Assembly (NCBI GenBank): GCA_023212695.1
Contig: JALCCG010000294.1
Span: forward strand, 1-25,987
Source: Sporisorium sorghi
Taxonomy: Eukaryota > Basidiomycota > Ustilaginomycetes > Ustilaginales > Ustilaginaceae
DNA: 25,987 nt
Direction: 5' to 3'
Part shown: piece after piece, positions 8,887 through 17,494 of the stretch
How positions within the stretch are numbered: the first letter of the stretch is position 1
Layout of the letters: every line of letters begins with the position of its first letter
Notes under the pieces: generated by a model
Database searches by the model: none
Told to the model about the DNA's origin: nothing
What the model saw: only the letters and a program-made list of their open reading frames with translations
Program-made: the position numbers and the translations under genes

Positions 8887-10228
8887 TCAGCCTTCTTGAC
8901 CTGGTCCGCATTCAAAAAAGTCCTCCAGCTCGCAGCCGCCAAACTCGTCCGTCTTGCAAACAGGCTTGAGGTCAAACGGAGCCTTGTTGAGGTGCAGCTG
9001 GATCATGTCCGCCTTGGCCTGTCCCGGGCACGTCACCTTCCTCCACTCCATCTGCGCGGCGAAGGGCACCTGGTAGCTGGTCCTCCAGTGTCTTGCAGGA
9101 TCGATGGGGCCGTCGACGGGGTAGGACTTGTCGTAAGCAAGACCGAGCGTGGTGAGGATGAGGTCGATGGTGGTATCGTGCGCAAAATCGAAGAAGAGCG
9201 TTCGCTGCTGACCGTTGGGCTCGTGGAAGTCTTGAGGCGAAGTCAGGCGCTGCGTGAGGTTGGAGATGTACAAACTGCCCATGACCTGTCCCGAGTTGTT
9301 CGGGAGGCCATAACCGAAAGCACCGCGCATGAGCAAGTCCAGCTCGTACTCGAACTGCTTGATCTGCGTCTGGGAAAACACCCCGCACCAGTGGCTCTTG
9401 TGCACCGACCCGAGCGTGGCCAGCTCGTACGCGCACGCCCACAGCATGCCGTGCACGTTGTCCGCGGTAAAGTTGAGCCCCGGCCAGACACCCCGCACCT
9501 CGTCATTCAGCTGCTTGGCGATGGGCGGGAGGTAGACGCTGCCCCACTCGCTGACGGGCTTGCCACCGGAGGAGTACGTCCAGTTGTGACACGCCTCCAT
9601 GGGCGCCCAAACTCTCACTGATCACATCGAGCGTGCCCGTAGCGTTGTATCCTTTACCCAGGTATCCCGCTGCGAACCACTGCGCACTCTCCACCACGCG
9701 GTCCTGCTGCCCCGCCAGGAAGAGCGTCGTGTTGTGCGACGGATACTCGAGCTTCATCCGCACACCGTGATCGAAAAGCTCCCTGCGCCCGACGGCGGTG
9801 AGATCGTCCTGCTTGAGGTTGGCCGCGCTCCATCCGCCACCGTTCTGCGCGAGGAACGCCAGCTTGGCCGGCGGCGGCGACGTGCGCGGCGAAGTGAGCA
9901 GCGCAGTGTGGTTGCTGAGGTAGTACGAGAGGTTGCGCACGGAGCCGATTTCGGACGAGATGGGCCCGCGCGATCCGTGTCGGTGGACGAGCGAGACTTG
10001 GTCGACGTGGCAGCCCGAGGGCACGCCGAGCGAGAGGTGCGCGGGAACGGGCGCGTCAAAGTACGGCGAGAGGTTGCCCAGGTGCTGCTCGAGGATGAAG
10101 TTGGGGCTGTCGCGAGCGGTGAGGGTGGAAGGGACGGCAGAGGCCAGCGAGAGGGTGACGAATTGGAGAAGCAGCAGCAGCGCCTCTGCTGCTGCTGAGA
10201 GGGGCTTGGTGAATGTTCCGCCGAGCAT
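8887..10228 (-). CDS. Secreted histidine acid phosphatase (phytase-like), with apparent frameshift
   Basis: Start ATG at 10228-10226; residues 1-31 form a signal peptide (hydrophobic LLLLLQFVTLSLASA). The first part has the catalytic RHGSRGP motif (about residues 83-89) of clade-2 histidine phosphatases. The second part has the matching HD motif in FDFAHDTTIDLI and the conserved C-terminal cysteines (CPGQ, PVCKT, GGCELE, ECG). Several NxS/T sites fit a glycosylated extracellular enzyme that releases phosphate from organic esters. The two parts are in different frames: the first runs well to VISESLG, and homology resumes one base out of register at APMEACHNW. The switch lies within about 9594-9618, around GGGCGCCC (9601-9608). 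Left in the first frame, translation ends at 9503 without the HD motif. No intron of suitable length and splice sites bridges it. It is either a sequencing or assembly indel or a true inactivating mutation. Confidence 0.85.
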
Positions 10229-10916
10229 CGTGATCTCTTGAGTGTGTGAAGCGAGAGGGTTGGCAGAATGCAAGAGCTTATATGTAGTCGCCGCTGGTCA
10301 CCTCGCCTCGAGCAAATCTTGTGCGGAATGGCCTTAATAGAGGGACCAGCTGATTATGCAGACGAGTGCGTGCATATTGTAACGGACAAGTTCACTCCGA
10401 AGCAAAGCTAAGCAAAGCAAAGCAAAGCAAAGCAAAGCAAAGCAAAGGGGAGCAATTCTCGCGCGAGACATACTCTCTCGCACGAGACAGAGTCACGTCC
10501 GTCCCGTAAATGTACGATATAGCTTGCGTATCTGACCTAAGGTGAATACGACTTTGCCACGCCCGCCGTTTTCGACAGGTTTTTCGGGCTTTATTAATAA
10601 AATCGGAACGCTCGATTTGATTCGTCGGCCTTGTCCGATACAAAAGATTCGTGGATTTGTCGCGTGTCTGATAAAGTCACATCTAGGAAAAAAAAAGGGG
10701 GGGGGGGAAACTTAACATCGTAAAAGATAAACCGTGGGCGGGAGAAAGTCAACCAACGCGCGTTGGGGGGGGGGGAAAAAAAGAGGATGGACGTGCAGCA
10801 GCACACGACAAGGCAGAGAGACCAACACTTTGCCTCACCAACACCATCTCTCTCTCCATCCTACCTCTCACTCACTCACTCTTCCATCTTTTTGCTTAGA
10901 CATCATCTCCCCCACA
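10229..10916. other. Divergent promoter region (phosphatase / kinesin)
   Basis: A 688-base gap between divergent genes. A TATA-like motif (CATATAAG on the minus strand, about 10275-10282) lies some 50 bases before the phosphatase ATG. The rest includes an AAGCA pentamer array (10401-10445) and two G runs near the kinesin side (about 10697-10707 and 10765-10775). No further gene is seen. Confidence 0.6.
10401..10445. repeat. AGCAA pentanucleotide tandem array, 9 copies
   Basis: Nine consecutive 5-base units, AGCAA, with one variant (AGCTA, second unit). A clean microsatellite between two divergent genes, useful as a length marker; no function is evident. Confidence 0.9.
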
Positions 10917-12392
10917 ATGGAGCGAGACTTTACCGTCCTCTTCCGCATCCGTCCCTCCTTCCACCCGGCATCCACACAACCGCTCATCACCGCCGACCCC
11001 ACCTCGAAACAGGCCATCGTGCTCGAACCGCGCACCAGCGTCCACACAGCCACCACGCACACCACACACACCTTCGACGCCGACCACTGCTACCTCCCCA
11101 CCGCCACCACCGACGACCTCTTTGCCACGCACGTCGAGCCGCTCATCCCCTTTGTCCTCTCAGGCGGCTACGCCACCGTGCTCGCCTACGGCCAAACAGG
11201 TGGCGGCAAGACCTTCACGTTGAGCGCATGCTCGCGCCTCGCCATCTCCTCCCTCTTCGCCGCCAATGCCGGCAGCTGCGACATCTCGGTCCAGGCCATC
11301 GAGATCTACGGCAAGAACAAGGTCAACGACCTCTTTGACGCGACCAATGCCAAAGTGATGATCGCCGAGAACATTGCCGGCAGCAGCACGTTTGCCAAAG
11401 CCACCACTAAGCGTGTTGGGAGTGCAGATGCGATGCTGGCTGAAGTCGAAAATGCGTGGGCGCAGCGTATTACGCGGGGGACGGAGAAGAACCCGCAGAG
11501 TTCGAGGAGTCACGCGCTGATCCGCATCTGCTGCCAGTCGAGGCGCGATAAGAACGCGACGCCGGGCGTGCTCCAGCTGGTCGATTTGGCGGGTAGCGAG
11601 CGCGCCGCCGATCACTCTTCCTCTGCGGCCACCGCTGCGGGTACCAACAATGCCGCGAGGATGGCGGAAACTGTGGCGATCAACACGAGCCTGATGACGC
11701 TCAAGAGCTGCATACGTGCGCGAACGTGTGCCACTCCGCCTCCCGCCACCGGCGCTGCAGGCGCCGGTGTGCCGCACATCCCCTTCCGCAGCAGCAAGCT
11801 GACCCTGGCGCTCAAGGAAGCCTTCGACCTGTACTCGCGCCAACCCACCCACACTCTGTTCATCGCCACCGCGTCCCCCGACATTGTCGACGTCGCAGCG
11901 ACGCTCAACACGCTGCGCTACGCCTCTGCGCTCGTCTGCTCACCGCATTCGCGCATCGAGCTGCAGCCGGACCCGCTGGGGCGCAACGTCTTCTTCTGGT
12001 CCCCCGCCCGCCTCGCCGAATGGCTGCTCAAGTACGGCTCCCCCCTGCTCAACGCGCAGACCGTCGATGCAGTGTTGGACGGCATGGACGGCGCCCGACT
12101 CGCCAAGATCCCCGAAGGCGAGTTCTACACGCGCATCCAGCACGCTCGCGAGGGTGCGGGCGAGAGCTGGTCCGCTAAAGAAGAGGCGGCTGCGAAAGAG
12201 TTGCACCTCAAGTGGTGGAAGCTGGTCATTGCGAGTAGGACGTTGTCGCAGAAGGCGCTTGAACAGCAGTGGAAGTCGAGGCAGGCCGAGAAGGTCAAGT
12301 TGGAGGAGGAGGAGACGAGGCAGGATAAGGAGGTGCAGCGGCTGCTTCGGTTGCCGGGCATCGCTGCTGCGCCCACGAGTGCTCAATGTTAG
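10917..12392 (+). CDS. Kinesin-like motor protein, kinesin-13-like, with SAM-like tail
   Basis: 491 aa, intronless, from the ATG at 10917; the frame is open further upstream but without an ATG. The motor domain fills residues about 4-345: FRIRP, P-loop GQTGGGKT (92-99), switch I NPQSSRSH (192-199), switch II DLAGSE (223-228), then the SLMTLKSCIRA and HIPFRSSKLT segments. The motor at the extreme N-terminus and the LKSCIRA/HIPFR spacing resemble kinesin-13 (microtubule-depolymerising) members, but the family call is tentative. After the motor, residues about 361-410 (WSPARLAEWLLKYG... DGMDGARLAKI) look like a SAM domain. A Lys/Glu/Gln-rich coiled coil (about 425-478) ends the protein. The P-loop has Gly where most kinesins have Ser (GGGKT rather than GSGKT). 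At under 500 residues it is short for a kinesin. Confidence 0.9.
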   Translation: MERDFTVLFRIRPSFHPASTQPLITADPTSKQAIVLEPRTSVHTATTHTTHTFDADHCYLPTATTDDLFATHVEPLIPFVLSGGYATVLAYGQTGGGKTFTLSACSRLAISSLFAANAGSCDISVQAIEIYGKNKVNDLFDATNAKVMIAENIAGSSTFAKATTKRVGSADAMLAEVENAWAQRITRGTEKNPQSSRSHALIRICCQSRRDKNATPGVLQLVDLAGSERAADHSSSAATAAGTNNAARMAETVAINTSLMTLKSCIRARTCATPPPATGAAGAGVPHIPFRSSKLTLALKEAFDLYSRQPTHTLFIATASPDIVDVAATLNTLRYASALVCSPHSRIELQPDPLGRNVFFWSPARLAEWLLKYGSPLLNAQTVDAVLDGMDGARLAKIPEGEFYTRIQHAREGAGESWSAKEEAAAKELHLKWWKLVIASRTLSQKALEQQWKSRQAEKVKLEEEETRQDKEVQRLLRLPGIAAAPTSAQC

Positions 12393-12787
12393 GAAGGGTT
12401 AAGATTCACACGGGAAACGGAAGAACACTTTGTATGCGCATTGGCAACGACAAACGCCATTGGGAAAAGCAAGCGCTGGACGCTGGTCAAAACGTAAAGA
12501 GTCGACGGCAGCTCCCACAGAGCATCAGCGACTGAAACTCGATGCTCTCACTAGACAATAGCTTTCAATGCAATCTACATACGCAAATTGTCATTCTACA
12601 AACGTCTTGTCCTGTCTGTCTCGCGTAGTGCATAGCCTTGTCGATGAGGTGAGATGCGTAACGACACTCGAGCGCCTTGCTCGATCCGCGTTCAACGCGA
12701 GGAGCATCTTTGCAGTGAGCCGAACGGCCACTGGCAAAGGTGTCTCGAAAAGAACGCCAAACCCCCCAGCTGCTGCCTTGCCTCTCT
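12393..12787. other. Convergent 3' intergenic region
   Basis: A 395-base gap between the 3' ends of the kinesin and beta-xylosidase genes, expected to hold their 3' UTRs. No gene, repeat or RNA structure stands out. Confidence 0.6.
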
Positions 12788-15115
12788 CTACGACATATCA
12801 CCCTTAACCCACGGAATGACATTACTCGCCTCGCCGTGCAACACCAACTTGGCCGTCGCGAGCACGCCTTCTTCATCTCCATCCCCCGCGGTGCCCAGCT
12901 CCAGCGTGTACTCTCCAGGGTACAAGATCTCGTTCCCGCCCTCGTCGGCCCTCGCCAGCGCCGCCTGCGTCACCTTGACTCGCACCGTCCTCGTCTCCCC
13001 AGGCGCGATGCTTTTCACCTTGGTGTAGCCCACCAGCGAGCGGCGCGGGTACGGCGCGGGGCCATTCGCGTGCTTTGCAAACAGCAGCGCTGCGTAGTCC
13101 GACGTGGTCTCTCCCGTGTTGGTCAGCGTAATCTCCACGTCTGCCACGGTCGCGTGTTGGGCGTGCTCCTTGCTGCCAGCAGGAATAGTGTACGCTTGAG
13201 GAGGGGCGATAGCCGCACGGAACGTGGTGTAGTGCATCCCGAACCCGAACGCATACGTCGGCGTACCGCGGTACCACTTGTACGTCCTGCCCTCGTACCC
13301 ATGCCCCGGCCTCAACGCCATCTCGCTCTCGGGCAGGCCATCCGTATACTCCGCAGGGTACTGCGTCACCGGCAGCCTGCCCGCCGGCGCCCTCCTACCA
13401 GCAAGCACGTCCATCACCGCCAGCGCACCGCTCTGCCCCGGATACCCAGCCCACACCAACCCGCCCACTCCACCGTTGCGCTTCAGCGGCGCACCGTCGA
13501 TCTGCCCCCCGCCAAACTGCACCACCACCAGCGGCTTGCCGAGTGTAGACAGCGCATTGATGAGCTGCAGCTGGTTCGCAGGCCACGCGATGTCGGTGCG
13601 GTCCAGCGCTTCGCCTTCCACTGTCGGGTCGATGCCGCCCGCGTAGATGATCATGTCGGCGTTCCTGGCTAGGCTGAGCGCAGCGCTGGCGGCAGTGGCG
13701 CTGTAGGCACCTGCAATCGACGTACCGTTGGCCGAGACGATGCGGGATTTGCTGAACGTGCGCTGTGCAGCCTCCGTCATCGTGACGACGTACGGCGACG
13801 GACCGGCGTAGTTGCCGCGCAGAGCAAACGTCGCCTTGCTGTACGGCCCGATCACCGCCACTGTCTTTCCGCGCACAGCTTCGTCCTTGAGCGGGAGCAG
13901 GGAACGGCGGTTCTTGAGCAGCACGATCGATGCCGCCGCTGCGTCGTATGCGACTTTCTGCGCCGCGGGGGTGTTGACGTCCTTCCACCGCAGCTGGCGC
14001 AGCGGCTGCTGCTCGGGCGGGTCGAAGTAGCCCAGCCGCACAAGCGACGAAAACATGCGCGTCACCGCCCGCCGTATCGTGCTGACATCCGTCAAACCCT
14101 GCTGCAGCGCTTTCCCCAGATTGTCCGAATACGTCGCGCCGCAGTCGAGGTCCGTACCGGCATTGATGCTGTCCGCAGCAGCCTGGATGTAATCCCTCGC
14201 ATAGTGGTGGCCATCGTAGACGTTAGCGACGGCATCGCAGTCGGAAGTGACGTAGTTGTGGTGTGCGTCCAACCCCCACTGTTTGCGGGCGAGGGTTTCG
14301 AGGTAGTATTTGGACGCGGAGGGGGGTACGCCGTTGACGGCGTTGTACGAGGTCATGAGTGTGGTTGCGGCGGCGTCGCGGACACACGCGCGGAACTGCG
14401 GCAGGTGGAAGTCCGCCAGATCCTGCTTGGAGACGACGGCGTTGAACTGGTACCGCTCTACTCCGGCGTACTCTTCGACGTCGTACGCCAGGTAGTGCTT
14501 GCACGTCGCTGCCAGCGCGAGCTTCGGGTTAGACGCGTCCTGTGCGTGTGGACCCTGCAGCCCCTGAACGACCCGGACGGCGTAGCGGGAGAGGTGCAGC
14601 GGGTCCTCGCCGACCGTCTCCTGGCCGCGGCCCCAGCGCGGGTCCCGGAACCCATTGATGTTCAGCGGACTGTACATGTTCAACCCGGCCCTGCCGGCGT
14701 TGCTATACGCGCGCACCTCGTTAGCAATGTGCCCCGCGACCTCTTGGTATAAATCGTCGTCAAACGTCGCTCCCCAGTTGATGATCTGCGGGAACCCCGT
14801 CGCGCTCCCAAACTCACCCCCGGTGTCAGGGTTGAAGTTCACACCCGGACTGCGAGCTACGCCGTGCAGCGCCTCGGTCCACCACTGGTACGCGGGTATG
14901 CCGAGCCGGGGCACACCGGGCGCAAAGTTGATCGTGTTGTTGATCAGCTCCTCGGTGGTGAAGGACGAGACGAGGGTCGAGGCGCGCGTGTAGTAGTCCA
15001 GGGCGGTGTCGCAGATGGGGAGGGTGGAAAGCGGAGGCGTGGTGCATGAGGGGAAGGTGAAGTTGATGTGCTGGAGCGCGATGTGGGATAGGGTGATTGC
15101 TCGTTTGACGTGCAT
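12788..15115 (-). CDS. GH3 beta-xylosidase (exo-1,4-beta-D-xylosidase type)
   Basis: 775 aa, intronless, from the first in-frame ATG (15115-15113); a consensus TATAAATA lies about 100 bases upstream. Glycoside hydrolase family 3 features: PAYQWWTEALHGVA near the N-terminus, NGFRDPRWGRGQETVGEDP, the KHYLAYDVE segment, and the nucleophile Asp292 in TSDCDAV. The (alpha/beta)6 sandwich follows (VLLKNRRSLLPL ... VVVQFGGGQIDGAP), then a fibronectin-III-like C-terminal domain (about 660-760). The SDCDA variant and WWTEALHG place it with fungal BxlB-type xylosidases rather than beta-glucosidases. Such enzymes release xylose from xylo-oligosaccharides in plant cell-wall breakdown. The leader (MHVKRAITLSHIALQH) is only a weak signal peptide, so secretion is not certain. 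Five CreA/Mig1-type motifs upstream suggest glucose repression. Confidence 0.93.
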   Translation of the reverse strand: MHVKRAITLSHIALQHINFTFPSCTTPPLSTLPICDTALDYYTRASTLVSSFTTEELINNTINFAPGVPRLGIPAYQWWTEALHGVARSPGVNFNPDTGGEFGSATGFPQIINWGATFDDDLYQEVAGHIANEVRAYSNAGRAGLNMYSPLNINGFRDPRWGRGQETVGEDPLHLSRYAVRVVQGLQGPHAQDASNPKLALAATCKHYLAYDVEEYAGVERYQFNAVVSKQDLADFHLPQFRACVRDAAATTLMTSYNAVNGVPPSASKYYLETLARKQWGLDAHHNYVTSDCDAVANVYDGHHYARDYIQAAADSINAGTDLDCGATYSDNLGKALQQGLTDVSTIRRAVTRMFSSLVRLGYFDPPEQQPLRQLRWKDVNTPAAQKVAYDAAAASIVLLKNRRSLLPLKDEAVRGKTVAVIGPYSKATFALRGNYAGPSPYVVTMTEAAQRTFSKSRIVSANGTSIAGAYSATAASAALSLARNADMIIYAGGIDPTVEGEALDRTDIAWPANQLQLINALSTLGKPLVVVQFGGGQIDGAPLKRNGGVGGLVWAGYPGQSGALAVMDVLAGRRAPAGRLPVTQYPAEYTDGLPESEMALRPGHGYEGRTYKWYRGTPTYAFGFGMHYTTFRAAIAPPQAYTIPAGSKEHAQHATVADVEITLTNTGETTSDYAALLFAKHANGPAPYPRRSLVGYTKVKSIAPGETRTVRVKVTQAALARADEGGNEILYPGEYTLELGTAGDGDEEGVLATAKLVLHGEASNVIPWVKGDMS

Positions 15116-15215
15116 CTTGGCGGTGGTCAAGGCGCTGAGGCAAGAGTCTTTCGGGAGAGGCGGGAAGCGGTGCACTTGCTGCGCTGGGCAAAAATGATGC
15201 ACGCAGGGGGGCTTG

Positions 15216-15223
15216 TATTTATA
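15216..15223 (-). promoter_or_regulatory. TATA box of beta-xylosidase gene
   Basis: The plus strand reads TATTTATA, giving TATAAATA on the coding strand, about 100 bases before the ATG. It is a consensus match in the expected place. Confidence 0.6.
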
Positions 15224-15333
15224 GACGATGACGGTAGCGCCTCCTGTATACTCCCACTTGCTTTATCCTGAGAAGACTGCCAGCATCGACGCTTGGATCC
15301 ACACTTCAGCCTACAAGCTGGGCAGAACGCCCA

Positions 15334-15580
15334 CCCCACCGGCAATCCCCCACACTCACAACCCTTTCCCCACACACCTCCGACACAGCTGACTGAAGTC
15401 CTCTCCACAGTTGCTCGTCTTGCATCTTTGGGCAACAGACTCGCTCTCTCCTCGCTCGCTGCGAACACGCAAAGTGCAAGTCGCCGGTGTAGTCAACCCA
15501 CCCACGCATCTCATGTGATGCCGCTGCGAGGAGGGGTCTCGATTGAGCAGCAGCGTGCATGAAGGGTCCCCACCCCCCGC
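15334..15580 (-). promoter_or_regulatory. Cluster of CreA/Mig1-type (SYGGRG) sites
   Basis: Five matches to the carbon-catabolite repressor consensus SYGGRG, all on the coding (minus) strand: GTGGGG at 15334-15339, 15348-15353, 15368-15373 and 15568-15573, and GCGGGG at 15575-15580. They lie 220-465 bases upstream of the beta-xylosidase ATG, and the last two are adjacent, as functional CreA sites often are. The motif is short, so chance matches are possible. Confidence 0.45.
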
Positions 15581-15744
15581 AATTGTGCTCGGCGCCTTTG
15601 AGCACCGTAGGGAAAGGCGGCATCAGATCTCCAAGCGAGCACGTCTTTGTGTGGGGAAGGAACATCGACATGCTCTGCAAGCTCTGCAGGCCCAAGAACG
15701 CCGGTTGCTGATGCACTAATGGACGGGCAGTCGGCAATCTCCTC

Positions 15745-15840
15745 CTTTTCGTTTTTGTTTTTTTTTTTTTTGTTTTTTTTTGTTTTTTTTTTTGCGTCCT
15801 CTATTATTTTTTATTTTTTATTTTTCCCTTTCTTTTTTTT
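15745..15840. repeat. T-rich low-complexity tract
   Basis: Runs of T broken by single G, then ATTTTTTA-like units, spanning nearly 100 bases. It is simple sequence with no coding content. Confidence 0.8.
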
Positions 15841-16129
15841 CTGCCCCACATTTGCAAAGCTTCATGCGCAGGTTTGGCGGAAGGCGGCTCGTTCTCTTCG
15901 GCCAACTTAACGTGGCTTGCGGAGGGACTGTTTGAGTGGGAGATTCCAAGCTCGCCGGTGATGCATCGAAAGCACGGTCGAGTCCAGCCGATTTTTTCAC
16001 AATTGTTAGACCTCTCGTCACTCGTCACTCGGGACGAAAGTAAAGGCGCAAATGCCGGATGTGGTCTCTCATCGAAACGCGTTGTTCGCGAGCGATACGC
16101 CGCACTGACGTTGTTTGGCACGTTTGGGG

Positions 16130-16132
<3 letters not shown>

Positions 16133-16181
<49 letters not shown>
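16133..16181. repeat. Poly(T) homopolymer, 49 bases
   Basis: An uninterrupted run of 49 T flanked by G-rich sequence (GGGGGAG before, GGGGGG after), about 280 bases upstream of the acyltransferase ATG. It is the longest homopolymer in the window; its exact length is prone to sequencing error. Confidence 0.9.
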
Positions 16182-16182
<1 letters not shown>

Positions 16183-16292
16183 GGGGGCGCGTCTGTGCGT
16201 TTCCGGTGTCCTGTCCCAATCTGCATTTTTCACGTCGCCTGTCCAAAGTGAATTTGGTGGTTACGTTGTCTCACCACTACCACCATCAGTGT

Positions 16293-16312
16293 CGACGACG
16301 ACGACGACGACG
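16293..16312. repeat. (CGA)n trinucleotide repeat
   Basis: Nearly seven CGA copies about 150 bases before the acyltransferase ATG, probably within its 5' UTR or promoter. Confidence 0.8.
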
Positions 16313-16462
16313 TAGCATCAACCTCGCGCGTCGCTTTCCAGTCTACCACGAACAAAGGCGTCCGGGCGGAGAATCGTCCACTTCGAATGACCCCCACCTC
16401 GGCCCGCTCATCCGTGTACCGCGTTCATCCACCGCATCGTCACGACCACGCTCGCGCTCAGC

Positions 16463-17494
16463 ATGGCGGTCCTTTCCAAATCGCTCTCGACGCTCACGGC
16501 GGGTGCGCTGCTGCTGCTGGCGCTGCTCTCCCCCCGCTCGCAGAAGCTGCGCTTCTACCTGAACTCCGTCATCTACATCGCCGGTCTCGGCATCTGCTCC
16601 GTCTGGGGCATCTTCGTCTCGATCTTCCTGTCGCTCGTTCCGGGGCAGAGGTTGAACATCAACAGGGTGGTGGCGCGGTCGTTCTGGCGCATCACTGCTC
16701 CGCTTGTTGGCGTCAAGTTCATCGTTGAAGGCGAGGAGCATTTCGGGCAGGCGAGGCCGGCGGTGCTGGTGGGCAACCACCAGACGGGTATGGACATTCT
16801 CTACCTCGGCCGGATTTTCCCGGACCATGCGTCGATTATGGCCAAGAAGGAGCTGCAGTATGCGCCGCTGCTCGGCCAGTTCATGACGCTCTCCGGAGCG
16901 GTGTTTATTAACAGGAAGAATCTCAAGGATAGCATTCGGGCGTTCCAGCAGATCGGCGAGACGATGAATCGCAAGAAGCTGTCGTTGTGGGTGTTCCCGG
17001 AGGGCACGAGGTCCGGGTTGGCGACGCCGGATCTGCTGCCGTTCAAGAAGGGCGCGTTCCATTTGGCGATTCAGGCGGGCGTACCCGTCGTACCCGTCGT
17101 GTGCGAGAACTACAACAGGCTGTTCGACTCCAAGACGCGCTTCGAGTCGGGTACGGTGCGCATTAGGGTGCTCAAACCCGTGCCCACAGCAGGGCTTACT
17201 GCTGCAGACGCCACGGAGCTGACGGACAAGGTGAGGAACCTGATGCTCGAGGCGCTGCGCGAGATGGACCAGCAGCGCCAGCTGGCCGACACGGCAGGAG
17301 GTGTCGACGCCGACGACGCGAGGATGGGCGGCGTCGCCGGGTTCTTTGCGCGGTTCGTGGGCAGCGGCAAGAGCTGGGCTAGCGTCAACAGCAAGGTGGA
17401 CAGGAAGGAGAGGCAGTTGAGAGAAAAGGGGACCAGTGGCGAGAAGCCCGAGGATTACCACCTTGTTTCCGAGGCGCAGAAGAAGTCGAGCTGA
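16463..17494 (+). CDS. 1-acyl-sn-glycerol-3-phosphate acyltransferase (LPAAT, PlsC family)
   Basis: 343 aa, intronless. It has the PlsC acyltransferase motifs in order: NHQTGMD (105-111; catalytic His106 and Asp111), VFINR (147-151), FPEGTRS (178-184) and VPVVPVV (207-213). Two hydrophobic segments near the N-terminus (about 11-22 and 33-58) anchor it in the membrane. By family knowledge it acylates lysophosphatidic acid to phosphatidic acid, the second step of phospholipid and triacylglycerol synthesis, in the ER; yeast Slc1 is the model. The C-terminal extension (about 250-343) is charged and ends KKSS, which fits a KKxx ER-retrieval signal. The coding sequence holds a small tandem duplication (GTACCCGTC units near 17080-17100) that produces the VPVVPVV motif. 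Confidence 0.94.
   Translation: MAVLSKSLSTLTAGALLLLALLSPRSQKLRFYLNSVIYIAGLGICSVWGIFVSIFLSLVPGQRLNINRVVARSFWRITAPLVGVKFIVEGEEHFGQARPAVLVGNHQTGMDILYLGRIFPDHASIMAKKELQYAPLLGQFMTLSGAVFINRKNLKDSIRAFQQIGETMNRKKLSLWVFPEGTRSGLATPDLLPFKKGAFHLAIQAGVPVVPVVCENYNRLFDSKTRFESGTVRIRVLKPVPTAGLTAADATELTDKVRNLMLEALREMDQQRQLADTAGGVDADDARMGGVAGFFARFVGSGKSWASVNSKVDRKERQLREKGTSGEKPEDYHLVSEAQKKSS

Larger units (their letters stand above)
15116..16462. other. Divergent intergenic region (beta-xylosidase / acyltransferase)
   Basis: 1347 bases between two divergent genes. The left part is the beta-xylosidase promoter (TATA, CreA-like sites). The centre has a T-rich tract with G interruptions (about 15745-15840), the right part a T49 homopolymer and a CGA repeat (16293-16312). 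Reading frames here encode poly-Phe or poly-Lys from the homopolymers and are not genes. Confidence 0.65.

Noticed and set aside
9599..9666. An intron joining the two phosphatase frames
   Set aside because: GTGAGA at the break resembles a donor, but the nearest acceptors give lengths of 24 or 68 bases, which do not restore the frame, and the longer one would remove the conserved CHNW segment.
15804..16251. Frames with long poly-Lys or poly-Phe on both strands
   Set aside because: They are produced by the T49 homopolymer and the neighbouring T-rich tract and have no conserved content.
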